64,000 nucleotides of DNA. Origin: Belliella baltica DSM 15883. Its GTDB lineage: Bacteria; Bacteroidota; Bacteroidia; Cytophagales; Cyclobacteriaceae. The stretch is from the NCBI RefSeq assembly GCF_000265405.1, contig NC_018010.1:2315501-2379500 (forward strand), written 5' to 3'. Positions 28,094 to 37,213 of this stretch are shown in pieces (the first letter of the stretch is position 1; each line of letters begins with the position of its first letter). The position numbers and the translations under genes are program-made. The notes beneath the pieces were generated by a model. That model was given only the letters and a program-made list of their open reading frames with translations. It did not search any database and was not told where the DNA came from.

Positions 28094-29587
28094 ATGAGAA
28101 AGTTATTAATTGGATATGATATAGGGAGTTCTTCGGTAAAGGCAACATTACTCGATGCAGATACTGGTAGAGCTGTTGCGTCAGAAGGTCTTCCAAAGGT
28201 AGAAATGCCTATTCATGCACCTCAGAAAGATTGGGCTGAACAAGATCCGCAGATGTGGTGGAAAAACATTGTGGAGACGACGCAATCAATCGTCAAATCT
28301 GCTAATGTTCAAAAAGGTGAAATCAAAGCCATCGGGATTTCCTATCAGATGCATGGCCTTGTTCTCGTCGATCAAAATCAAAACGTGATCAGGCCTTCGA
28401 TTATTTGGTGTGACAGTAGAGCTGTGAACTATGGAAATTCAGCTTTTGAAGCCTTGGGATCAGATTATTGCCTTCCTCATTTGTTGAATTCACCTGGTAA
28501 TTTCACTGCTTCCAAATTGAAATGGGTTAAAGAAAACGAACCGGAAAATTATTCAAAAATCCACAAGATCATGCTTCCGGGAGATTATATTGCCATGAAG
28601 CTTTCAGGTGAAATTCTTACTTCTGAGTCAGGATTGTCTGAAGGGATTTTTTGGGATTTCAAGGAAAATGGACTTGCGCAGAATCTTTTGGATCATTATG
28701 GAATTGACAAAGGACTTCTTCCTGAGGCAGTTCCTTCTTTCTCGAATCAAGGAAAAGTAAACGCAGATAGTGCAGAGATCTTGGGAATAGAAGCAGGTAT
28801 TCCAATTACTTACCGTGCGGGAGATCAACCAAATAATGCATTTTCACTCAATGTGCTCAAAGACGGCGAACTCGCAACGACAGCAGGAACTTCTGGAACC
28901 GTTTATGGAGTAGCAAACAAGCCGCTTTACGATCCTCAATCTCGCGTCAATACCTTTGTCCATGTGAATCATTCTAAGGAAAATCCAAGCTACGGTGTAC
29001 TTCTTTGCATCAATGGAACAGGGATTTTGAATTCTTGGGTGAAGAAATTATTGAGTGGTGATAACATTTCATACCCTCAGATGAATGCGTTAGCTGCGGA
29101 AGTTCCGATTGGAGCAGAAGGCTTGAGCTTTATACCATTTGGCAATGGCGTAGAGCGAATCATGGAAAACAAGCATGTTGGAGCTCATTTGAATGGATTG
29201 AACTTGTTGAATCATGATCATAGACATGTGCTTCGTGCGACGCAAGAAGGAATTGTTTCCTCTTTGACTTATGGTTTTAATATCATGAAATCAATGGGAC
29301 TGAATCTCAATACCGTGAAAGCAGGTCATGCGAATATGTTTTTGAGTCCATTATTCAGAGAAGCATTTGTCAATATGAATGAAGTAGCTCTAGAACTTTA
29401 TGATACAGATGGCTCGCAAGGTGCTGCACGAGGAGCTGGAATTGGAGCAGGTATTTTTGGAATAGAGGATGCATTTGTTGGGCTGGAAAAACTTGCTTCG
29501 CTGGAACCAGAAAAAGCTAAAATTCAAAGCTATCAAGAAGTCTATATGAAATGGCAGGAAGCTTTAAAAGGCGTTTTGAAATCTTAA
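28094..29587 (+). CDS. xylB: Xylulokinase
   Basis: This 497-residue FGGY-family kinase phosphorylates D-xylulose to xylulose 5-phosphate. It has the N-terminal phosphate-binding strand LIGYDIGSSSVKATL, the catalytic-region motif SYQMHGLVLVDQNQ, IIWCDSRAVNYG, the AGDQPNNAFSLN line and the C-terminal HANMFLSPLFREAF and GAARGAGIGAG motifs. It sits between GH115 and xylose isomerase, 46 bp before xylA, the usual order xylB-xylA in Bacteroidota. The product enters the pentose phosphate pathway. Confidence 0.95.
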   Translation: MRKLLIGYDIGSSSVKATLLDADTGRAVASEGLPKVEMPIHAPQKDWAEQDPQMWWKNIVETTQSIVKSANVQKGEIKAIGISYQMHGLVLVDQNQNVIRPSIIWCDSRAVNYGNSAFEALGSDYCLPHLLNSPGNFTASKLKWVKENEPENYSKIHKIMLPGDYIAMKLSGEILTSESGLSEGIFWDFKENGLAQNLLDHYGIDKGLLPEAVPSFSNQGKVNADSAEILGIEAGIPITYRAGDQPNNAFSLNVLKDGELATTAGTSGTVYGVANKPLYDPQSRVNTFVHVNHSKENPSYGVLLCINGTGILNSWVKKLLSGDNISYPQMNALAAEVPIGAEGLSFIPFGNGVERIMENKHVGAHLNGLNLLNHDHRHVLRATQEGIVSSLTYGFNIMKSMGLNLNTVKAGHANMFLSPLFREAFVNMNEVALELYDTDGSQGAARGAGIGAGIFGIEDAFVGLEKLASLEPEKAKIQSYQEVYMKWQEALKGVLKS

Positions 29588-29632
29588 AATCAAATTATAA
29601 AATAAAATATCAAAAATTAAATCTACAATCCA

Positions 29633-30946
29633 ATGTCAAAAACTTATTTCCCAAATATTGACAAAATCAAATTTGAAGGGAGGGAGTCTCAAAACCCTTT
29701 TGCCTTCAAATTCTATGATGAAAATACAGTTGTCGCAGGAAAATCCATGAAGGAGCATTTCAAATTTGCGATTGCTTACTGGCATTCATTCTGTGGAACT
29801 GGTGGTGATCCATTTGGACCTGGAACAATCGTTCATCCTTGGGATGCTAGCGAGGATGCTGTCCAAAGAGCAAAAGATAAAATGGATGCTGCATTTGAAT
29901 TTTTTGTGAAAATCGGGGCGCCTTATTATTGTTTCCATGATGTTGACCTGATAGACGAAGGTGATTCCATTGAGGAATACGAAGAGCGCATGAAAATCAT
30001 CACAGATTATGCTTTGGAAAAGCAAAAGGAAACAGGAGTAAAGTTACTTTGGGGTACTGCAAATGTGTTTTCAAATCCAAGATATATGAATGGTGCTTCT
30101 ACCAATCCTGACTTTGATGTTTTGGCTTGGGCAGGTACACAAGTGAAAAATGCAATAGATGCCACGATCAAACTTGGTGGTGAGAATTATGTGTTCTGGG
30201 GTGGTAGAGAAGGATATATGTCCTTATTGAATACGGATATGAAGCGTGAAACTTCCCATTTGGCACAATTTCTTACCATGGCTAGAGATTATGCTAGATC
30301 TAAAGGTTTCAAAGGAAACTTCCTGATAGAGCCTAAGCCTATGGAGCCAACAAAACATCAGTATGATTACGATGCTGCTACTGTAGTTGGTTTCTTGAGA
30401 CAACATGGGTTAGATAAAGATTTCAAATTGAATTTGGAAGTGAATCACGCAACTTTGGCGGGACATACTTTTCAGCATGAGTTACAGGTAGCAGTTGATT
30501 CAGGGATGTTGGGAAGTGTAGATGCCAACAGAGGAGATTACCAAAACGGCTGGGATACAGATCAATTTGCAATCAATCTTCAAGAGCTTACCGAGTCAAT
30601 GCTTGTCATCCTTGAAGGCGGCGGAATCGATGGAGGAGGAGTGAATTTTGATGCAAAAATAAGAAGAAACTCAACTGATATGGAGGATCTTTTCCATGCA
30701 CACATTGGAAGTATGGATGCTTTCGCAAGGTCATTGATCATTGCAGACGAAATCTTACAGAAATCTGACTACAAATCTTTAAGAAAAGAGAGATATGCGT
30801 CATTTGATGTCGGTAAAGGAAATGAGTTCGAAAATGGCAAACTTACCCTTGAAGACCTTAGAACACATGCACTTGCTGTTGGTGAACCTAAGAAAACAAG
30901 TGGAAAGCAAGAGAGATATGAGAATATCTTGAATCAGTTTATTTAA
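29633..30946 (+). CDS. xylA: Xylose isomerase
   Basis: The 437-residue enzyme converts D-xylose to D-xylulose. Class II xylose isomerase motifs are complete: [30 protein letters not shown], the metal-binding [37 protein letters not shown], and [19 protein letters not shown], with catalytic His in FHDVD and the Glu/Asp metal ligands. It is the last gene of the uxuA-GH115-xylB-xylA group and is followed by a strong terminator at 30971. No sugar transporter gene follows. Confidence 0.97.
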   Translation: MSKTYFPNIDKIKFEGRESQNPFAFKFYDENTVVAGKSMKEHFKFAIAYWHSFCGTGGDPFGPGTIVHPWDASEDAVQRAKDKMDAAFEFFVKIGAPYYCFHDVDLIDEGDSIEEYEERMKIITDYALEKQKETGVKLLWGTANVFSNPRYMNGASTNPDFDVLAWAGTQVKNAIDATIKLGGENYVFWGGREGYMSLLNTDMKRETSHLAQFLTMARDYARSKGFKGNFLIEPKPMEPTKHQYDYDAATVVGFLRQHGLDKDFKLNLEVNHATLAGHTFQHELQVAVDSGMLGSVDANRGDYQNGWDTDQFAINLQELTESMLVILEGGGIDGGGVNFDAKIRRNSTDMEDLFHAHIGSMDAFARSLIIADEILQKSDYKSLRKERYASFDVGKGNEFENGKLTLEDLRTHALAVGEPKKTSGKQERYENILNQFI

Positions 30947-30968
30947 GTTGATCCGAAATTTATTAGTA

Positions 30969-31004
30969 AAAAGCCCTTTCAAAGTGATTTGAAAGGGCTT
31001 TTAT
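30969..31004 (+). terminator. Terminator after xylA
   Basis: AAAAGCCCTTTCAAA, a short loop and TTTGAAAGGGCTTTT form a long stem with runs of A before and T after, so it can stop transcription from either side: xylA (+) and the GH43 gene ending at 31068 (-). Confidence 0.85.
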
Positions 31005-31067
31005 TTAGTTGTACTGTTAACTTTTTAACTAATTACCAATCAACTTTTTCTTATACAAGTGATTATC

Positions 31068-32168
31068 TTATTTCAATATTGGTTCGATAGTATTAATAGA
31101 ACCATCAGCATTGTGAGTCAATTCAGTCATTTTTAAATTTCTCAAATGCGTTTCTCCAGATATTTCTGTGTCATGGTAGAAAATGTACCATTTTTCATCC
31201 ACTTGAACGATTGAATGATGATTTGTCCAGCCTTGGACAGGCTTCAAAATCACACCTTGGTAGGTAAATGGACCATAAGGAGAATCTCCAATGCCATAAG
31301 CGATGTTATGTGTGTCTCCGGTGGAATAAGAGAAATAATATTTGTCATTATGCTTATGAACCCAAGCTGCTTCAAAGAATCTTCTCTCATGATCACCAGC
31401 TAAAATCGGTGAGCCATCTTGATCTAAAATTTCAATTTGTCTAGGCGCTTCACCAAATTCTAACATATCACCACTAAGTTTGGCGACCATTGGGCTGATT
31501 GCAGGCTCGTCATCAGCAGGTTCATCATCATAAGGTGAATCCCCTGTCGACAAGTACTCACCAGTTCTCCATTTCTGCAGTTGACCTCCCCAGATTCCTC
31601 CCCAGTAAATAAAGTAATCATTGCCATCTTGAAATACAGCTGGATCAATACTGTAGGATCCTTTCATTGGTTCAGGTTGCGCTGTGAAAGGTCCAGTTGG
31701 GCTATCACTTACTGCAACTCCTAGATGAAAAATATCATCATAATCTTTCGCAGGGAAGTATAAATAATATTTCCCATCTTTTTGAGCGGCATCGGGTGCC
31801 CACATTTGTCTTTTTGCCCAAGGAACATCATCCACATCCAGCGCAATGCCATGATCCACAGGTTCTGAATCGATAGTTTCCATGCTGAAAACATGATAAT
31901 CTCTCATGTTAAAATGAGCTCCTGAATCGTCCTCTTCCACTACTGATTCCACATCATGGGAAGGGTAGATGTAAATTTTTCCATCGAAAACATGTGCAGA
32001 AGGATCAGCTGTGTATATATGGCTGATCAATGGTGGGGATAAGAAAGTGCTTTTTTCTTCTTCTACAATCACAGTTTCTTCTGCACTTTCTTGTTTTCCA
32101 CAAGAGGAAAACAACAAGAGAGAAGCAGTTGACATAGCGATCAAACTTCTTGTTGATTTTAGGTTCAT
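31068..32168 (-). CDS. GH43 arabinofuranosidase/beta-xylosidase, lipoprotein
   Basis: This 366-residue protein begins with a lipoprotein signal (LLLFSSCGKQ; Cys in the SSC lipobox). The propeller shows the base Asp in YTADPSAHVFDGKIYIY, the Asp in GSYSIDPAVFQDG and the acid Glu in RRFFEAAWVHKHNDKYYFSY, all in GH43 order; there is no additional module. It is transcribed alone and towards xylA. A LacI-type operator overlaps its putative -7 box (32231), so it belongs to the same regulon as the GH67 operon. It probably removes arabinose or xylose from oligosaccharides at the cell surface or in the periplasm. Confidence 0.85.
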   Translation of the reverse strand: MNLKSTRSLIAMSTASLLLFSSCGKQESAEETVIVEEEKSTFLSPPLISHIYTADPSAHVFDGKIYIYPSHDVESVVEEDDSGAHFNMRDYHVFSMETIDSEPVDHGIALDVDDVPWAKRQMWAPDAAQKDGKYYLYFPAKDYDDIFHLGVAVSDSPTGPFTAQPEPMKGSYSIDPAVFQDGNDYFIYWGGIWGGQLQKWRTGEYLSTGDSPYDDEPADDEPAISPMVAKLSGDMLEFGEAPRQIEILDQDGSPILAGDHERRFFEAAWVHKHNDKYYFSYSTGDTHNIAYGIGDSPYGPFTYQGVILKPVQGWTNHHSIVQVDEKWYIFYHDTEISGETHLRNLKMTELTHNADGSINTIEPILK

Positions 32169-32218
32169 AGGTAGATTGATTTTAAGTATGTTTTATTAAA
32201 AATCTAAAATATGATAAA

Positions 32219-32238
32219 TGAAATCGGTTTCAAAATTA
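32219..32238 (-). promoter_or_regulatory. LacI-family operator 3 overlapping a -7 promoter box
   Basis: TGAAATCGGTTTCA at 32219-32232 is the most palindromic of the three operators (arms TGAAA/TTTCA). On the - strand it follows directly on TAATTTTG (32231-32238), which fits the TAnnTTTG -7 box, so the start point lies inside the operator. A TTG at the right distance upstream is not evident. Repression by the LacI protein encoded at 22.1 kb is a direct prediction. Confidence 0.6.
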
Positions 32239-32305
32239 AAAATGATAATATTTGGGGTGATTTTTATGAATATTCTTTATTCAAACCAAGTGGGGTAAAT
32301 TTGAT

Positions 32306-32725
32306 CTAATTGGAGTCGCCTTTTTGAAATATATCATAGGATTCTCTAATCCATTTTATTATTTGTGGAGCCACTTCTTCAAGGGATGAAATTCGAATAT
32401 GACATTCATCTCTATTGTGATATTTGGTGTTTTTGAAAATTAAAGGACTTTGAATTGGATCAGTTGAATAGAATTTGATGTTTAAGACTTTTTGCATAGG
32501 TTTTATGACCAAAAATGTCTGGGTATTGACAAATACAATACAGTTTTTTGTAGTGCTGATATGTGTATTTTCCCAATCAGCAACGTGAGATAATATTTTG
32601 TCAAAAATGAAAATTAATTCTTTGTTTTTCCCCTCAAAAAGTGAATCTAAGTCCTGATTTACGCAAGAGTGATATTGATTAGAAAATCTTAGTCTTCTTT
32701 CGCATTTTGGACAGATCCAAGTCAT
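32306..32725 (-). CDS. DUF5655-domain protein with N-terminal zinc ribbon
   Basis: The 139-residue product starts with a small zinc-ribbon-like segment (WICPKCERRLRFSNQYHSC) followed by a ~110-residue alpha/beta domain (LFIF.. KNCIVFVNTQTFLVIKPMQ, HNRDECHIRISSLEE, IIKWIRESYDIF) that resembles DUF5655. Function is unknown. It is the last of four - strand genes (SDR, pentapeptide, DUF1801, this one), 45 bp from the DUF1801 gene, and related small proteins often travel together. Cytoplasmic, no signal peptide. Confidence 0.7.
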   Translation of the reverse strand: MTWICPKCERRLRFSNQYHSCVNQDLDSLFEGKNKELIFIFDKILSHVADWENTHISTTKNCIVFVNTQTFLVIKPMQKVLNIKFYSTDPIQSPLIFKNTKYHNRDECHIRISSLEEVAPQIIKWIRESYDIFQKGDSN

Positions 32726-32770
32726 AAATAATTGATTTGAGTTTTTTGAATGTTTATTTTTTTGTGAATT

Positions 32771-33202
32771 CTATCCTAGTTTCCCATATTTTTTTTGTAG
32801 AAAATCCATAGTAGAAAGAACCATTTTTTTCAGGATTTCTGGATCTATATCTGAAAGTTTTTTAACATAAATGCAACCTTTTCCCATTTTAAATTTTCCT
32901 AGCTTATTTAACAAATCATCCTGATTTGCACCTCCAGAATATATATAGAGTGAAATAGCAGTTTTTCTTGGAGAAAATCCCACCAAAGGCCAATCGCCTT
33001 CTTGCTTACTTCTTTCTGATTTATAGTGGTATTTACCAAATCCGATGATAGAAGGTCCCCACATCTTTGGTTCAAAACCTGTAACTTTTTCCATCAAGTC
33101 TAGAAGTATAAGGCTGTCCGTAATTTTCTGTTCTGAATTAGCAAATTCATGAATAAACTTCTTGACATTTGCATCGTTTTCTTGTGTTTTAAGCTCAGCC
33201 AT
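32771..33202 (-). CDS. DUF1801 (YdhG-like) domain protein
   Basis: This 143-residue cytoplasmic protein has the DUF1801 sequence pattern: MWGPSIIGFGKYHYKSERSK, WPLVGFSPRKTAISLYI and LGKFKMGKGCIYVKKLSDID, plus the helical C-terminus. The fold is known from YdhG-type proteins, and the biochemical role is unknown. It is flanked by the pentapeptide-repeat gene upstream and the DUF5655 gene downstream. Confidence 0.85.
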   Translation of the reverse strand: MAELKTQENDANVKKFIHEFANSEQKITDSLILLDLMEKVTGFEPKMWGPSIIGFGKYHYKSERSKQEGDWPLVGFSPRKTAISLYIYSGGANQDDLLNKLGKFKMGKGCIYVKKLSDIDPEILKKMVLSTMDFLQKKYGKLG

Positions 33203-33316
33203 GGTATTTCTATTAATTTTAAAACATTAATTTAAGATTAATTTTCTCCTTATAAAAAGGCAAGCATGTATGACTTTAAAATCCTTATTTTTAGTCATTC
33301 GAAAATGATAAATTTC

Positions 33317-33889
33317 CTATTCAATTATTAAGTCATATTTTCCTAATAAGCCTGATAATCCATTTAAAGAAAAGCGAGCTTTTTTGATTTTATTATTTTC
33401 AGGATCAATGCTAAAATTGTAGGCAGTAGAAAAATTAGCCTTTTCGAGAATCGTATTTTCGAATATTGCTTGGCCTAGGTCACAATTTTCAAATGTAGCC
33501 CCAGAAAGATCCGTTGATCCAAAATCAACATGCTGCAAATTACAATTACTGAATTTCGTCTTTTTGATCTTTAGATTGTAAAAAGAACTATTTGCCAGCT
33601 GGCAATTGTCAAAAGAAAAATCAAGTCCAATGCTTTCACAACTGTCAAACCTTATTCCTAACATTTTACATTCTGAGAATTTAACCTCAATGAATGCTGT
33701 TTTATCTGTTTTTACGAGGGATAAATTACAGTTGACAAACTTACAGTCCAAAAATCTATAGTGAGAGAGCTTGATTGACGAAAAATTACAATTTAGAAAT
33801 TGACAGCCATCATATTCACCTTTTGATAAAGGTTTGTCGATAAAATTAATATTACTGAATTTTTGATCTTGGAAGTAGGTAGGAGACAT
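33317..33889 (-). CDS. Pentapeptide-repeat protein
   Basis: The 190-residue protein consists almost wholly of A(D/N)LXX-like repeats (NCNFS, DCKFV, NCNLS, NLKIK, NCNLQ, DFGST, NCDLG, ANFST), which fold as a right-handed square beta-helix. Some members such as Qnr and MfpA mimic DNA and protect gyrase, but many have no known role. The family usually spans 180-220 residues when alone. It starts 18 bp after the UxuB-type SDR on the - strand, so it may share that gene's transcript. Confidence 0.85.
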   Translation of the reverse strand: MSPTYFQDQKFSNINFIDKPLSKGEYDGCQFLNCNFSSIKLSHYRFLDCKFVNCNLSLVKTDKTAFIEVKFSECKMLGIRFDSCESIGLDFSFDNCQLANSSFYNLKIKKTKFSNCNLQHVDFGSTDLSGATFENCDLGQAIFENTILEKANFSTAYNFSIDPENNKIKKARFSLNGLSGLLGKYDLIIE

Positions 33890-33907
33890 GATTCTTATAC
33901 GACTAAT

Positions 33908-34753
33908 TTAAACTCCTGAGTAAGCTGTAAATCCACCATCTACAGGAACTATAATTCCTGTTACAAAAGCCGACTTTGGATCCAAAAGCCAAAGTAATGT
34001 AGAATTCAAATCTTCTGGTTTACCAAATCTTCCCAAAGGAGTATTTTGAATAATTTGTTGACCTCTTGGAGTCAATGACCCATCAGGATTCGTTAACAAA
34101 GTTCTATTTTGGTTAGCCAAAAAGAATCCTGGAGCGATTGCATTGACACGTATTCCCATTTGAGAAAAATGTACAGCAAGCCATTCCGTGAAATTTGAGA
34201 TAGCAGCTTTTGCACTTCCATAGGAAAGTACTTTTGATAAGGGTTTTATTGCAGCAACTGATGAAATATTTATAATTGTGCATTCAGCCCTTCCAATCAT
34301 TTCTTTTGAAAAAACCTGCGTGGGAAGCAAGGTTCCGAGCATATTTAAGTCAAAAACGTATTTGAAACCTTCTAAATCTAGATCAAAAAAAGTCTTCAGT
34401 GATTTGTTTTCCAAATCTCCCTCTTCCATGATAGGCTTTGTCGTAGTTCCATTTGGATGGTTTCCGCCTGCTCCATTGATCAAAAAATCACAAGGTCCAA
34501 GTTTTTCTTTTATTTCAAAATTTGCCTGTTCCAGTTCCTCTTTGTTGAGTACATCTGCTTTGATTCCAATAGCTTTTGCGCCTAGTTTATTCAATTCAGA
34601 TGCGAAATTTTGAGCCTTTTCAAGGTTTCTTCCAAGTATTGCAATCTTGACGCCTTGATCGGCTAAAGCCTTAGCTAAAGCCTGACATAATGTTCCATAT
34701 CCACCAGTGATTACTGCTACTTTGCCCGCAAGGCTTGATTGCTGTTGGTTCAT
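33908..34753 (-). CDS. uxuB: D-mannonate oxidoreductase, SDR type (fructuronate reductase)
   Basis: This 281-residue SDR carries ITGGYGTLCQALA (NAD-binding), INGAGGNHPNGTT, the active-site SYGSAK, and the C-terminal APGFFLANQNRTLLTNPDG and PVDGGFTAYSGV lines. These are the hallmarks I know from SDR-type UxuB (Bacillus YjmF-like), which reduces D-fructuronate to D-mannonate, the substrate of UxuA at 24 kb. It therefore completes the glucuronate branch of this locus. An IS1595 element is inserted only ~53 bp upstream of the start codon, so its native promoter may be lost or replaced. Confidence in SDR is very high, and in UxuB specifically good. Confidence 0.8.
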   Translation of the reverse strand: MNQQQSSLAGKVAVITGGYGTLCQALAKALADQGVKIAILGRNLEKAQNFASELNKLGAKAIGIKADVLNKEELEQANFEIKEKLGPCDFLINGAGGNHPNGTTTKPIMEEGDLENKSLKTFFDLDLEGFKYVFDLNMLGTLLPTQVFSKEMIGRAECTIINISSVAAIKPLSKVLSYGSAKAAISNFTEWLAVHFSQMGIRVNAIAPGFFLANQNRTLLTNPDGSLTPRGQQIIQNTPLGRFGKPEDLNSTLLWLLDPKSAFVTGIIVPVDGGFTAYSGV

Positions 34754-34805
34754 GTTGATGAGTTTTTGATTACAATTTGAGTTAAATTTAAAAGCTTATT
34801 AGAGA

Positions 34806-35845
34806 ATATGAATATCCGCCTACGTACAAGTAGGCAAATTTTATACTTTGACAATACGTGTCAATAACTTTCAGGGCTGTATTTTAAGTGTTTAATTGGC
34901 TTGAAATAAAGAAAGAAGCCATGACTATCCTACAATTCAATGAAAGATATCCAGATGAGGCAAGTTGCATTCATTTCTTTAAGGAACAAAGAGAAAGGGA
35001 AGGCATTATTTGTAAGAAATGTAAGTCCAGAGAACACTACTGGCTTAATTCTCTCAATATGTTTCAATGTAAACATTGTGAATTTAGGACAGGCCTGAAG
35101 AATGGTACCGTTATGGAAAACAGCAAGTTGCCATTAAGGATCTGGTTGCTTGCAATGACACTTGTAAGTGCAACCAAGAAGGGGTTTAGCTGCCTGGAAC
35201 TCCAGAGGCAGATGGGGCATAGTAGATACGAGACTGTTTTCAGGCTGTACCACAAGCTCCGAGAAGCAATGGGTAAACGTGATAGCCAATATAAACTAGA
35301 GGATATGGTTGAATATGATGAGGCTTTTGTAAGCAAGGCAACAAAATCTTCGGAAAGGATGAAGCTGAAGAAAGGACGCGGAAGTCAAAAACAAGCTTCC
35401 GTTGCTGTCATGGCTGAATCATCTATTCTTGAAGACTTAATTACCGGAGAAAAGGACAAAAGCTGCAGATATTTCAAGATGGTCAAAATAGATAACTTGA
35501 AGGCAAAAACAGCCGAAAAACTGATAAAAGGCCTGATTGACAAGAAAGCTGTGGTTCAGACTGATGAAAGTACGACTTATTCTAACCTAGAAGATTGTAT
35601 CGATGTCCATGTAAGCGAACTATCCTCCACAAAAGAAGGTAAGTTCAATCTCAAATGGGTACATATAGCAATAAGTAACCTCAAAAGAGATCTGCAGAAG
35701 TACCATATGGTTTCAGAAAAGATGCTTCAAAACTATCTCAATGAATTCTGTTACAAACTAAACCGAAGATACTTTGGTGAAAAACTATTTGACAGATTGG
35801 TTATTGCAAGCATTTGCCCCTACTTGTATACAAGCGGATAATCAT
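34806..35845 (+). mobile_element. IS1595-family insertion sequence with target duplication
   Basis: The element spans the transposase and imperfect terminal inverted repeats: left ATGAATATCCGCCTACGTAC (from 34808) and right, read inward, ATGATTATCCGCTTGTATAC. Both sides are flanked by the direct repeat ATTAGAGA(AT) (34798-34807 and 35846-35855), which fits the 8-bp duplication usual for the family. The transposase stop codon (35839-35841) lies inside the right inverted repeat. The element is apparently complete at about 1.04 kb. Confidence 0.85.
34921..35841 (+). CDS. IS1595-family transposase
   Basis: The 306-residue protein from the ATG at 34921 (an in-frame start at 34888 is less likely) has an N-terminal zinc ribbon (CKKC at residues 31-34, CKHC at 50-53), a helical DNA-binding segment (LPLRIWLLAMTLVSATKKG) and the DDE-type core: EYDEAFVSK, VVQTDESTTYSNL and a later Glu in LNEFCYKLNRR. 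The reading frame is intact. Its N-terminal ~115 residues are the counterpart of the domain fused to the membrane sensor at 15.9 kb. Confidence 0.9.
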   Translation: MTILQFNERYPDEASCIHFFKEQREREGIICKKCKSREHYWLNSLNMFQCKHCEFRTGLKNGTVMENSKLPLRIWLLAMTLVSATKKGFSCLELQRQMGHSRYETVFRLYHKLREAMGKRDSQYKLEDMVEYDEAFVSKATKSSERMKLKKGRGSQKQASVAVMAESSILEDLITGEKDKSCRYFKMVKIDNLKAKTAEKLIKGLIDKKAVVQTDESTTYSNLEDCIDVHVSELSSTKEGKFNLKWVHIAISNLKRDLQKYHMVSEKMLQNYLNEFCYKLNRRYFGEKLFDRLVIASICPYLYTSG

Positions 35846-35920
35846 ATTAGAGAATAAAGATTAGAAATTTTAATGAATTTTGGAATAGTTCATTAAACTG
35901 TGTCTAAGGTTTAATCTTTC

Positions 35921-35972
35921 TTTCAGCCTACTGTCTTAGTTGCCTTAAGGCAACTAAGACAGTAGGCTGAAA
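35921..35972. repeat. 52-bp perfect palindrome between the IS256 transposase and the element's left end
   Basis: Two 26-base arms, TTTCAGCCTACTGTCTTAGT plus TGCCTT, mirror each other without a loop, immediately after the transposase stop (35975). It probably acts as a terminator preventing read-through across the IS end. See the matching finding. Confidence 0.9.
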
Positions 35973-35974
35973 AT

Positions 35975-37213
35975 TCAGTTTTTTTGTGGCACCCTATCCG
36001 GGTACAGCTCCATGATTTCACGCTGGATGGAAGTCCATCCCCTTGCATTTTTCTTCCATGACTTTTCGTTCCGACTGATCGATAAATAGAGCTGCTTTAA
36101 CAGTGCTGTTTCCGATGCCCATGCAGCTTTGCTTTTTATCAGTTTTCGCATGATCCGATGTAGGGCCTCTACCGGATTTGTTGTATAGATCATCTTCCGC
36201 ATCCCTACAGGAAAATCCAGGAATGCCATCAGCTCAGTCCAGTTGTCACGCCATTGCCGTACTATATACTTATATTTCTTGCCCCATGTGGCTTCAAAGG
36301 CTGACAATGCTGTTTTCGCACCTTCTTCAGTGGTGGAGGTGTATACCTGACGTAAGTCCTTTATTAAAGCCTTCTTATCAGCTTCATCCACATATTTCAG
36401 CGAATTCCTCATTTGATGAACAATGCACTTTTGGACAACTGAAGCAGGGAACACTTCCTGAATCTGTTCGGAAAATCCCTGTAGATCATCCGTGCAGACC
36501 ACCAAAATATCGGCTACTCCTCTTGATTTAAGATCTTCCATTACCAGGCCCCATTTTTTAGCTCCTTCTCCGCCCGAGTTGATGTAAAGACCTAATACGT
36601 CCCTATTCCCTTCCCAATCCACCGAATATACTGTATAGAAGGCGCTACTGATGTATTTGCCCTCCTGGCGTACTTTGAAGTGTATGGCATCCAGGTACAC
36701 GATGGGATAAAAGCTTTGAAGGCTTCTTGTACGCCATTCCTGAATCTCAGGGAGCACCTTATCGGTAATCTGGGAGATACGGCCTGCTGAGATACTCACC
36801 CCGTAAATCTCCTCCAGCAGACGTCTTACGTCTTCCACTGAATTACCCTGCGCATACAGCGCCAGTATCTGATCATCAAGGCCGCTGCTCAGTTCACGTT
36901 CACGTTTGCCTACCAGTTCGGGCTCAAAGTCTCCATTACGGTCTCTGGGAGTAGAAATATCCAGAAAACCGGCATCGCTCACCACTCGCTTGGGAGTCCT
37001 GCCATTACGCTTATTAACATGGCCAGAGGCCCGCTCTTCTAATAGAAAACTCTCAATCTCTCCCTCAAGCATGGTATTCACCATTTGTTGTAAAATCTCA
37101 CTAAAGGGGCTCTCTTTGCCCAGCAAGCCCTTCTTGCTGTATAACCGCTCTTTTAGACGGTCACTCATCTTTGGATCATTTAATAAATCCTCAATTGTCT
37201 TTTTCTTGTTCAT
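35975..37213 (-). CDS. IS256-family transposase
   Basis: The ATG at 37213 is preferred over the GTG at 37237. The 412-residue protein has the MULE/IS256 features: SPRD-like FLDISTPRDRNGDFEP, GNSVEDVRRLLEEIYGVSIS, the catalytic Asp in PIVYLDAIHFKVR, the second Asp in VVCTDDLQGF, CIVHQMRNSLKYV and the catalytic Glu in YTTNPVEALHRIMRK. No frameshift or stop is present, so the element should be mobile. Confidence 0.93.
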   Translation of the reverse strand: MNKKKTIEDLLNDPKMSDRLKERLYSKKGLLGKESPFSEILQQMVNTMLEGEIESFLLEERASGHVNKRNGRTPKRVVSDAGFLDISTPRDRNGDFEPELVGKRERELSSGLDDQILALYAQGNSVEDVRRLLEEIYGVSISAGRISQITDKVLPEIQEWRTRSLQSFYPIVYLDAIHFKVRQEGKYISSAFYTVYSVDWEGNRDVLGLYINSGGEGAKKWGLVMEDLKSRGVADILVVCTDDLQGFSEQIQEVFPASVVQKCIVHQMRNSLKYVDEADKKALIKDLRQVYTSTTEEGAKTALSAFEATWGKKYKYIVRQWRDNWTELMAFLDFPVGMRKMIYTTNPVEALHRIMRKLIKSKAAWASETALLKQLYLSISRNEKSWKKNARGWTSIQREIMELYPDRVPQKN

